From: Chloranthus sessilifolius
Taxonomy: Eukaryota > Streptophyta > Magnoliopsida > Chloranthales > Chloranthaceae
DNA length: 64,000 nt
Direction of reading: 5' to 3'
NCBI GenBank assembly: GCA_021018995.1
Contig: CM037598.1
Span: forward strand, 43,392,685 to 43,456,684
Under the pieces are notes generated by a model. The model had not been told where the DNA came from. It did not search any database and worked only from the letters and a program-made list of their open reading frames with translations. A program made the translations under genes and the position numbers. This document shows positions 47,005 to 55,965 of this stretch, piece by piece; position 1 is the stretch's first letter; each line of letters begins with the position of its first letter.

Positions 47005-47241
47005 ATGGCAGATGATAAGCCCATGTTCACTCCTGCTCAACTCTACCTCTTCTGGCTGGAGCCACTACCGCCCAAGGAACCAGACCCATTACAATTCCTC
47101 TGGGATGAATATGAGGAGGTACAGCGGAGCCTCACCAAGGAGGAAAAGAAAAAAGCTAAGAGGGAGAAGAAGAGGCTGAAGACCGAGCCACCGGCTTCTC
47201 CGCCACCATCTGCCTCCGCCACCCCTCCCCCTGCCCCCTGA
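47005..47241 (+). CDS. R1 small MADDK-type reading frame (78 residues)
   Basis: Starts MADDKPMFTPAQ, then a segment ending in DPLQFLWDEYEEVQ, then a Lys/Glu-rich predicted helix and a Pro/Ser/Ala tail. Counterparts are in R2 (about 26203-26450) and R5 (minus strand, about 60275-60522). The start chosen is the second ATG, because MADDK is shared with R5 and the C/T-rich leader before it is also shared. I do not recognise the family. The charge pattern suggests a nucleic-acid- or protein-binding helix. Whether it is made is unknown. Confidence 0.5.
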   Translation: MADDKPMFTPAQLYLFWLEPLPPKEPDPLQFLWDEYEEVQRSLTKEEKKKAKREKKRLKTEPPASPPPSASATPPPAP

Positions 47242-48801
47242 ACCTGCTCTTTTTCCTTTTCTTCCTCCCCCCTGGCTTGCAGTTCCTCTTTCACCTGACA
47301 CAAGCTGAGGATATCCCTGAGCCAGGGGGAGGCCTTTTTATTTGCCAAGGATATTTTATCCACGTGAATGTCTCACCTTTCGCATCCTTGTGCTTGACCA
47401 TTGTACTGGTTGTCCGCTTAGTTTATTTTTAATAAAATGCTCTATTTATGAACAATTTTTTTGCATTTGTCTAATTGTTCTTTTTTTTTAATTTAATTAC
47501 CTGGATGTCCTCTCGGCTACACCCCCTATGCTATAAACAGTGAGGACACTGTTTAGTTTAGGTTTGGGAGTATGGCATGTATGCCAATAAATTAGTTAAT
47601 TTCAGTGCAGCCAGGCTAAAAAGGAGTGGTTGGAATTATTAGAGTAAATTCTCACTTGAATTCTTTTTAAAAAAGAGGAAATTAAAAAAAAAAAATTATT
47701 TGAAACTGAAATAAGCTGTAGTCCAACAGACTTCATGAGGCAAATGTCAACAATTTGTGAAAAATAATTTTGACGTGTAGTAAACCTAAAATGAGAGAAG
47801 ATTGTGAAGATACACCCCTGAAATTGAATGGAAGGAAACACCCAGTGAGACTTGGACCTAAAAAGCTTGTAATTTCTTTGAAGAGTGTCTTGAAAATTTT
47901 TCTGCTCTAAGGACTGATTGGGCCTAGTTTCGATCACCAGAAGTTAGGTAAACCCGAATTAAAACAGCTTGACAGCATTCATGACATGAAGTAAGGCCAT
48001 TCCTTGGACAGTTTGAGCCTAAAATGCCTCACCTTTGAACTGCCCTTGATACACACTAGTTGAGATTTTAAAATCACAATTTTTCTTTGATGAAAATTAG
48101 AAATTTTGAACCCAAAACCTTCTGACCCGTTTTAGTTCACCCTCAACCTGAGAACTCAGAAAATAAGAGGAGAAGTGAGGTTAAAAGTGCAAGGTTCGAT
48201 GTCTGGCAAAAAGAAGAAGAAAGTATATTTGAAGGCTAGTGTGATGTATAGTTGTGGCATTCCGATCCAAAAATAATAATTAATTAATTAATTAATTAAC
48301 AAGAACAAAAGGATGAGAAAGAGAAGTCACTTCATTTGAAAATCTACAAGAAGATAAGAAGCTGATCACTTCAAGTCTGAAATTCCATAAAGAAATTGAA
48401 GAGGTGCTGAAATGAAGAAGGTTGAGCTGCAAACCACCTCCTTACCTTGACTGATTTCTCAATTTGAGTCCCTTTTACCCTTTCATTCTTTTACAAACCT
48501 CATCCCTAAGCCACATTACAACCCAATAAAAAGACCTTACTGATCTGAAATGAATTGAGCTATCATGTGGAGATAAAGATTTGTTTAATCTATGGTGTGA
48601 AGAACTAGAAAAATTTCAGGAATTAGAGCAATGCCTATGCTTATGCTTACAGTCCTATTTGAGGGCTGAAACTACTCTTGAGCTGTGTGTAATTCTATAC
48701 CCTTCATTTTTATTGTGAGTGAACAGTCCTGGTGAGACTTGGGTCTAAAATCCAATTTGATGGGAGTAGTATCAAAACAGAATTCTCAAGTGAAATGTGA
48801 G
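47242..48801 (+). other. R1 3' untranslated region, left part
   Basis: Non-coding. It contains the inner hairpin/G-rich module at 47534-47587 and an AATT microsatellite at about 48272-48300. R4 interrupts it after GTGAG (48797-48801). Confidence 0.75.
47534..47587 (+). promoter_or_regulatory. R1 inner hairpin / G-rich / palindrome module
   Basis: Hairpin TAAACAGTG-AGGA-CACTGTTTA (47534-47555), then GTTTAGGTTTGGGAGTATG, then the palindrome GGCATGTATGCC. Confidence 0.75.
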
Positions 48802-50635
48802 TGTTGAAAACTGGAAAATACCATTTTCCACCCCTTAATCTGGGCCTTGATAAACCCTTGAGAGAACTAAATAAGTGTTTTAAGTGTTTATTTTACCCCT
48901 AACAATAAAGGCAGGCTTAACCTTGAAAGTAGCTTAAAAGTGCCAAAAAGATGATGACCCATCTTGATCTGGAGGAAGAAGGAGAAAGGACAACCTCACT
49001 CACTGGCTGTCAAAATGCCTAAAATAAAGAGGACAAAGGCTTGGTTTCAACCTGGAAAGAGGTTTGGAGCTATTCGAAAACAAGAATGCACTAGAGAATG
49101 CTATTCGAAAAGGTCCCCAATCTTTGCAAAAAGGTCCCCAATCTTTGCGAAAAGGTCTCCAATCTTTGCGAAAAGGTCCCCAATATTTGCGAATAGATCT
49201 CCAGAAGTTACAGTTCTTTTCGAAAAGGTCTCCAATCTGTGCGAATAGAGTTTCAGAAGTTACAATACCTTTCAAAAAGGTCTCCAAACTTTGCGAAATG
49301 GTATCCTGAAGATTCCTAGCATCTGTAAGGGCAATTTGGTAATCTCTGCACGCGCCCCAATGCATTTAAAAATCCAAGGGCATTCTAGAAGATTCGAAGC
49401 ACGAACCAGAGGCATATTCCACCCCATGTGAACACCCAAAGATGAAATTACTTGGCAGGAACTTATAGAAGTTCCAACAGATTTTTGAATTTCCTAACAG
49501 AATTGATGGCTCTATTTCCTGATTGGCTGAACCAGATCAAGCAGTTCTGATTGGCCAGAACAGATCTGGATCTTGGTGCTCAACTCCTATTGGCTGATAT
49601 GGATTTAACCAATTCTGATTGGTTGATGCACATCTGAGATGGACTTGGGGAAAACTATAAATAGATGAACTATTTGCCCAATTTGGGTATTCAGATTTTG
49701 AGTTTCATTCCTATTCCCCATGTCTCGAAACCTGTAATAGCCTAACTTTTACTTGCAATTGAGAGCTGTGAGATACCTCTGTAATTCAAAAGAGAATTGT
49801 ATTCAAGACTACAAATCTGAGAGTTGTTTAAGCTGTGCTCTGTAATTGTAATGGTGAATTTGAAAAGGTTGTTGTAAACCATACATTCTCAATTGGATTC
49901 CTGTTAAGGGTTCCCTCTGATCTCCTTGTTGCACTAGACTCCTTTAGATTTACTGTTTTTCATGCAATTTCCCTTGATTCATTAACCCTGTGGGAATTAG
50001 TGTTTGTAACCTAACCTCTCACAACATTTGTAGTGATATTTCTTGTTCTAAATTAAGGGTTTAGATTAAAGACTATTGGATGGTCTGTGGCCATTGAAGT
50101 GGACAGACCATAGCCATAAGCCTAAATTTAATCCTTGAGTTAGATTTATTTCTCTTACATTTGTGCTTGTTGCCAGATGAAGATTGGATCATCTCTCCTT
50201 TGATCTGCAGTCATTCTCATTGTGTTTCAAGGACCAAATCAAAGTTAGATATTATTTCTCTATTTTTATAAGTTTACATCAAAATTCCCCCAACTCAGAT
50301 CTGGATCATTTAGTTTAACTTTTACTTTTATCATTTAGTTAATGTGACAAATTCAACCTCCCATCTTATGTGCTTTGTAGATAGGAGAAGAGGTCAGATC
50401 AGGTAACAGAGATCTGGAGGTTTATCTTGCATTTTAAAATCAATTCCCTGTGGACGATCTTTTACTCACTTACATTTAAAACTTGCTACAATTGGCCCTG
50501 ATCTTGCAGGCTAATTATGTTCTCTCTGTGCTGATATTTTCTTATTCTTTTTATTTTTATAAATTCAGTACAATTCATCATTTGTAAGTCTGTTTTCAAA
50601 ACACAAATAAATCATGCACACTAGAATCACCAACA
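48802..50635 (+). repeat. R4 5' LTR
   Basis: Starts TGTTGAAAACTGGAAAATAC and ends CACCAACA. It has a 21-bp motif array at 49103-49310, a TATA box TATAAATA at 49656-49663 and one stem-loop at 50080-50094. The upstream region differs fully from that of R1-R3, while the ends are related. Confidence 0.92.
49103..49310 (+). repeat. R4 LTR 21-bp motif array (5' copy)
   Basis: AGGTCCCCAATCTTTGCGAAA-type units of 21 bp start at 49111, 49132, 49153, 49174 and 49195, then looser copies to about 49310. The 3' LTR has the same array at 54179-54386. Confidence 0.9.
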
Positions 50636-50662
50636 AGTTTTTGGCGCCGCTGCCAGGGAATA
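50636..50662 (+). promoter_or_regulatory. R4 primer-binding site
   Basis: TTTTTGGCGCCGCTGCCAGG directly after the LTR, the same tRNA-Asp type as R1-R3. Confidence 0.85.
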
Positions 50663-52280
50663 GATTTTAAAATTGGTAGACCTAAGTTTTTCAATTTTGT
50701 AGATCTGATTTTCATTTTAATTTTTTCTTTAAACCTGCACTTTGTATTCCAAGTGCTTTATTAAATGTCTACTGTAGTTTTGTATAGAAAACCTGTTTTA
50801 CTACAGCAGAATTTTTTTAATTTTTCTGAGTTTTTATTCTTTGCCTTCTAGTTATTTGAATAAATACTGCTGCCACTCTTTTGTCTTTTTGTCAAATTTG
50901 GGTAGTGGCCTGAGTTTTTCTTTTTATTTTTGTCAATATACTTGAATAAGGTACTGCTGCAGTTTTTAGATTTTTGCAGATCTGGAGCAGCTATCCAACA
51001 AGGAGCATCTGGACTAAAGCTGGAGCAGATCTGCTTGAGTTTGTATCCCCTTCTCCTTTGCATTCATTTTCTATTTTTAAATTCTTGAGAACCAGCAGTT
51101 TTGCTGTGTTTAATGTTTGTTTTGATTATAATTTCTGCTGTCTTTTAGGCATGTTGATTTTTTATATATAAAACCAAATACAAAAATAAAAGAAAATGAA
51201 AACACAATTAGAAATTTTTTGAGTTGTTTCTTATTATTTTTTCAGCAGTAGTAAATAAGGGCTCTTATGGACCCCGGGCTGACCCAAAACAAATAAATAA
51301 AATAAAATAAAATAAAAAATTATAAAAGCATAAAAAAAAGAAATATCTTCTAGATGGGCTGTTTTTCTTTGTTTGTATCTAATTTTCCCATCTAGACCTG
51401 CTGAGATCATTTTTTGTTTTTAGGAATCATGTAAGATAATGAGTAGTGAATCATAGGCTATTTTGAATATTCAATGGACCCACTGATTTTATTTTCCTTC
51501 GAAATTTCTTCATCATAAATGGGTCTCAGCTGTGTATGAACCCTGTTTTTAATATGTGCTCCCATGCTTCATTATTCTTTTTGATTCATACACATCATCA
51601 ACAAAGGGGTCCGTCTTATGAATCTTGCTTTTCACTGTATGTTATTCATGCTAATCATTTTTATAATCACTTAGATTCATAAGTATCTCAGGCTTTTGGT
51701 TTTTTTTTTTTTTTTTTTTTTCTTTGGGCTTAGGATGTATCATTTGGCATTAGATTTTTTGTTTTAGGAATTTTAATTTCAAATTCTGTTTTTAGATCGC
51801 TGATTTTTTTTTTCTTTATTAGGTTAATGTGTCCTAGTTTTACTGATTTTCGTCATTTTTCTGTGAGTATAGTTAGTTTCTAACTTTGTTTTCCTATTTT
51901 GCATTCACAAATTCTATTTTTGTATTAACACTTTTCTATTTTTTTTTAACTTTGTATTCAGTCCCTTACCTTGTTTTTACTGTTTCTCTATTATTAGCAT
52001 TAGTTTCCTTCCATTTTCTTTGCAGTTCTTTTATTATTCTGATCATAAATTCAGTTTTTAGATTTTATTTTGTAGCAGTTCTAGCTTAGTTTTGTTATTT
52101 TTCTGTTCTATCAGTAATTTCCTATATTTATATAGCATTTTTTTTCCCTTTTCCTGCTCATATTCAGTGTTATTTTCTTTATTTTCAGCTGCACATAGCT
52201 GCAAAAAAAATTATTTTTTTTTTTTCTGCTTAGTTTTCCTTTCTTCTTTTACCTTGCTGCCCCTAGTCTCTCATTGTCTA
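50663..52280 (+). other. R4 inner region without recognisable genes
   Basis: T-rich, low-complexity DNA with long T runs (for example about 51700-51721) and an AAATA-type repeat near 51290-51320. No frame resembles gag, pol or env. Confidence 0.7.
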
Positions 52281-52332
52281 GAACATTGAGGACAATGTTC
52301 ATCATAGGTTTGGGGGTGTGGCAGAGATGCCA
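52281..52332 (+). promoter_or_regulatory. R4 inner hairpin / G-rich / palindrome module
   Basis: Hairpin GAACATTG-AGGA-CAATGTTC (52281-52300), then CATAGGTTTGGGGGTGTG and a GGCA--GATGCC half-palindrome. Confidence 0.75.
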
Positions 52333-53839
52333 ATAAAATAAGTTAATGCTTTTTTATGACCGTGATTTTTGAAAATGAAGTAATTTCGCACCTGTTGTTT
52401 TGAAAAATGAGGAAGTTAAAACTTTTTTAAATTGATTTCTAGTGTAATTCTAATACTTTCATGAAGTGAATGTTAGAAAATTTCTAAAAGAAAATTGATG
52501 TTTTAGTAAACCTAAAAAGAGAGAAAACAGTGATGATATACTTCAGGAATTTGATACAAAACCACACCCAGTGAGATTTGGGCCTGCTGAAATGTATTCT
52601 TTGGAGGTATGAATTGGCAATTTTTTCTGCTCTAGGGACTGTTTGAACCTACTTGTTATCACTAGAAGTTACATATATCCAAGTTAAAATAGTTTGACAG
52701 CAATCATGATATTAAAGACATGATGTAAGGCCTCCTTTTGGACAGTTTGAACTTCAAAAATCCCCACCGTTTAAAACTGCCCTTGATACACACCATTTGA
52801 GCTTTATAAATCTAAGATTTCTTTGAAACCTCATCAACCTCATTTAGCCTAACCCTCACTCTGAGAATTCAGAAGGTAAAGGAAAGGAAGCTAAAGAAAG
52901 GAGAGTTGGGTATCAGTTTGGTAAAAAGAAAAATAATTGAAGGCAATGATGTATCAGCAGAAGAAGTGTGACATTCCAGTCAATGTCATTTTGAAAAAAA
53001 AAAAACAAAAAAAAAAAAGAGAAGTCATTTCATTGGAAGTTTGAAAAAGAAAGAGAAAAAGATGGCCACTTTTGCTCCGAAAATTCAAAGAAGAAGATGA
53101 AATTGTGCTGAAATAAAGAAGGTGTCTATACCACCTCCTTACCTTGACTGACTTCCCAATTTTAAACTCCATTCCACCCCTTTATTCTTGATAAATTTCA
53201 CCCATAAGCCACATTACAACCCAAGTTAAAGTCCTTACTGATTAAAGATGGATTGAGCTGTCACATGGAGATAAGGATTTGTGTAATCTATGGTGAAAAG
53301 AGCAGTGAATTCAGAACTAAAAAGCAATGCCTATGCTCCTGCTTATAGTCCTATTTGAGGGTTGTAACTGCTCTTGAGCTGTGTGAAATAGTACAACCTT
53401 CTTACTTACATGGTGAGTGGAAATCCTGGAGAGAGTTGGTTTGAAATCAACTTATTGGGGTAACATCAAAACTGAATTTTCAAATAGAAGGCAAACTTTT
53501 CATTAATTTGTCTTGTAAAACCTTTTTGACACAAACTGAGTGAATGGTAAAAGGAATTACAGTAGAATTTTAGTTTTAAACTGATAGTTTCTTGAGATTC
53601 CTCTTACAGCCTGACTGATGCAGCTGTGAATAATCTGACTGGATGAAAGTCTACTTTAACAGAACTGCATTGATATTAACTGATTTATTGGAGAAGTTTG
53701 TGGGTACCTTCACGGAAAACCCTCAGGAGACTTCACTCCTCCACTAGGGATCACCTAGGGGTTTAAAAGGCTTGTCGCATATGCTAAATGCAACTGTGCT
53801 CCCTTTAAAAGTAGCTTTTTACTTTATTTTTAATTTTGT

Positions 53840-53877
53840 CTTTGCTCAGGGACTAGCAAAGCTTAGGTTTGGGGGTG
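53840..53877 (+). promoter_or_regulatory. R4 terminal hairpin and polypurine tract
   Basis: Hairpin CTTTGCT-CAGGGACT-AGCAAAG (53840-53861), then TTAGGTTTGGGGGTG ending at the LTR. Confidence 0.8.
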
Positions 53878-55716
53878 TGTTGAGAACTGGAAAATATCAT
53901 TTTCCACCCCTTAATCTGGGCCTTGATAGACCCTTGAGAGAACTAAATAAGTGTTTTAAGTGTTTATTTTACCCCTAACAATAAAGGCAGGCTTAACCTT
54001 GAAAGTAGCTTAAAAGTGCCAAAAAGATGATGACCCATCTTGATCTGGAGGAAGAAGGAGAAAGGACAACCTCACTCACTGGCTGTCAAAATGCCTAAAA
54101 TAAAGAGGACAAAGGCTTGGTTTCAACCTGGAAAGAGGTTTGGAGCTATTCGAAAACAAGAATGCACTAGAGAATGCTATTCGAAAAGGTCCCCAATCTT
54201 TGCAAAAAGGTCCCCAATCTTTGCGAAAAGGTCTCCAATCTTTGCGAAAAGGTCCCCAATATTTGCGAATAGATCTCCAGAAGTTACAGTTCTTTTCGAA
54301 AAGGTCTCCAATCTGTGCGAATAGAGTTTCAGAAGTTACAATACCTTTCAAAAAGGTCTCCAAACTTTGCGAAATGGTATCCTGAAGATTCCTAGCATCT
54401 GTAAGGGCAATTTGGTAATCTCTGCACGCGCCCCAATGCATTTAAAAATCCAAGGGCATTCTAGAAGATTCGAAGCACGACCCAGAGGCATATTCCACCC
54501 CATGTGAACACCCAAAGATGAAATTACTTGGCAGGAACTTATAGAAGTTCCAACAGATTTTTGAATTTCCTAACAGAATTGATGCCTCTATTTCCTGATT
54601 GGCTGAACCAGATCATGCAGTTCTGATTGGCCAAAACAGATCTGGATCTTGGTGCTCAACTCCTATTGGCTGATATGGATTTAACCAATTCTGATTGGTT
54701 GATGCACATCTGAGATGGACTTGGGGAAAACTATAAATAGATGAACTATTTGCCCAATTTGGGTATTCAGATTTTGAGTTTCATTCCTATTCCCCCATTT
54801 CCAAATCAGCTAGTTTGTCTGAAACCCCTGTAATAGCCTAACTTTTACTTGCAATTGAGAGCTGTGAGATACCTCTGTAATTCAAAAGAGAATTGTATTC
54901 AAGACTACAAATCTGAGAGTTGTTTAAGCTGTGCTCTGTAATTGTAATGGTGAATTTGAAAAGGTTGCTGTAAACCATACATTCTCAATTGGATTCCTGT
55001 TAAGGGTTCCCTCTGATCTCCTTGTTGCACTAGACTCCTTTAGATTTACTGTTTTTCATGCAATTTCCCTTGATTCATTAACCCTGTGGGAATTAGTGTT
55101 TGTAACCTAACCTCTCACAACATTTGTAGTGATATTTCTTGTTCTAAATTAAGGGTTTAGATTAAAGACTATTGGATGGTCTGTGGCCATTGAAGTGGAC
55201 AGACCATAGCCATAAGCCTAAATCTAATCCTTGAGTTAGATTTATTTCTCTTACATCTGTGCTTGTAGCCAGATGAAGATTGGATCATCTCTCATTTGAT
55301 CTGCAGTCATTCTCATTGTGTTTCAAGGACCAAATCAAAGTTAGATATTATTTCTCCATTTTTATATGTTTACATCAAAATTCCCCCAACTCAGATCTAG
55401 ATCATTTAGTTTAACTTTTACTTTTATCATTTAGTTAATGTGACAAATTCAACCTCCCATCTTATGTGCTTTGTAGATAGGATAAGAGGCCAGATCTGGA
55501 GGTTTATCTTGCATTTTAAAATCAATTCCCTGTGGACGATCTTTTACTCACTTACATTTAAAACTTGCTACAATTGCCCTGATCTTGCAGGCTAATTATG
55601 TTATCTCTGTACTGATATTTTCTTATTCTTTTTATTTTTACAAATTCAGTACAATTCATCATTTGTAAGTCTGTTTTCAAAACACAAATAAATCATGCAC
55701 ACTAGAATCACCAACA
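53878..55716 (+). repeat. R4 3' LTR
   Basis: Starts TGTTGAGAACTGGAAAATAT and ends CACCAACA. The TATA box is at 54732-54739 and the stem-loop at 55176-55190. Nearly identical to the 5' LTR. Confidence 0.92.
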
Positions 55717-55965
55717 GTGAGTCATGCATTAATTTTTAGGAGCAATGCCTTGACATGAGTTGAGTGGTGGTGAAGGATTGCAGCAGACTTTCAAGTTTAG
55801 AACTGATTTTCTTTCTGATTGAAACTCCTCTAATTAATTGAAAAGACATGGTGTGAATTTATTTTATTTACTGAAACTCTGTTTAGCAGGATACATTACT
55901 ATTAACTAACCTTATTGGAGAAGTTTGTGGGTACCTTCACTGAAAACCGTCAGGAGACTTCACTC
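55717..55965 (+). other. R1 3' untranslated region, right part
   Basis: Continues the R1 3' region after the GTGAG duplication and matches R2 from about 27950 to 28197, with the conserved GTGGGTACCTTCACTGAAAA. R5 cuts it after CACTC (55961-55965). Confidence 0.8.

Larger units (their letters stand above)
48802..55716 (+). mobile_element. R4, young LARD-type non-coding LTR element (6.9 kb)
   Basis: Complete from LTR to LTR, with GTGAG on both sides (48797-48801 and 55717-55721). The LTRs (1834 and 1839 bp) are nearly identical, with identical stretches of several hundred bases, so the insertion is recent. The inner 3.2 kb has a primer site and the shared 3' region but no gag, pol or env-like sequence. 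It must have moved with proteins from another element. Confidence 0.92.
15440..55965 (+). mobile_element. R1, Athila-type Ty3/Gypsy element split by four later insertions
   Basis: R1's own pieces are 15440-17600 (5' LTR and part of the primer-binding site), 30481-33890 (gag, protease, start of reverse transcriptase), about 43557-48801 (rest of pol, small reading frame, 3' region) and 55717-55965 (more 3' region). R2, R3, R4 and R5 lie between or after them. Its 3' LTR is outside the window. The Athila lineage is suggested by the tRNA-Asp-type primer site, the gag sequence type (LRLFPFSL-D-A--WL, FLAKFFP-SKT) and the long 3' region. It is broken, with roughly ten interruptions besides the insertions, and is older than all elements inserted in it. 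Confidence 0.88.

Noticed and set aside
49103-49310. CRISPR-like regular repeats
   Set aside because: Units are directly adjacent with no unique spacers, lie in a plant LTR, and there are no cas genes.
48964-49365. Open frames of 94, 121 and 81 residues in the R4 LTR, repeated at 54040-54441
   Set aside because: They arise from the 21-bp array inside an LTR; identity of the two copies reflects LTR identity and not selection on protein.
50663-52280. Hydrophobic Phe/Leu-rich frames suggesting membrane proteins
   Set aside because: They come from T-rich low-complexity DNA inside R4 and have no conserved counterpart.
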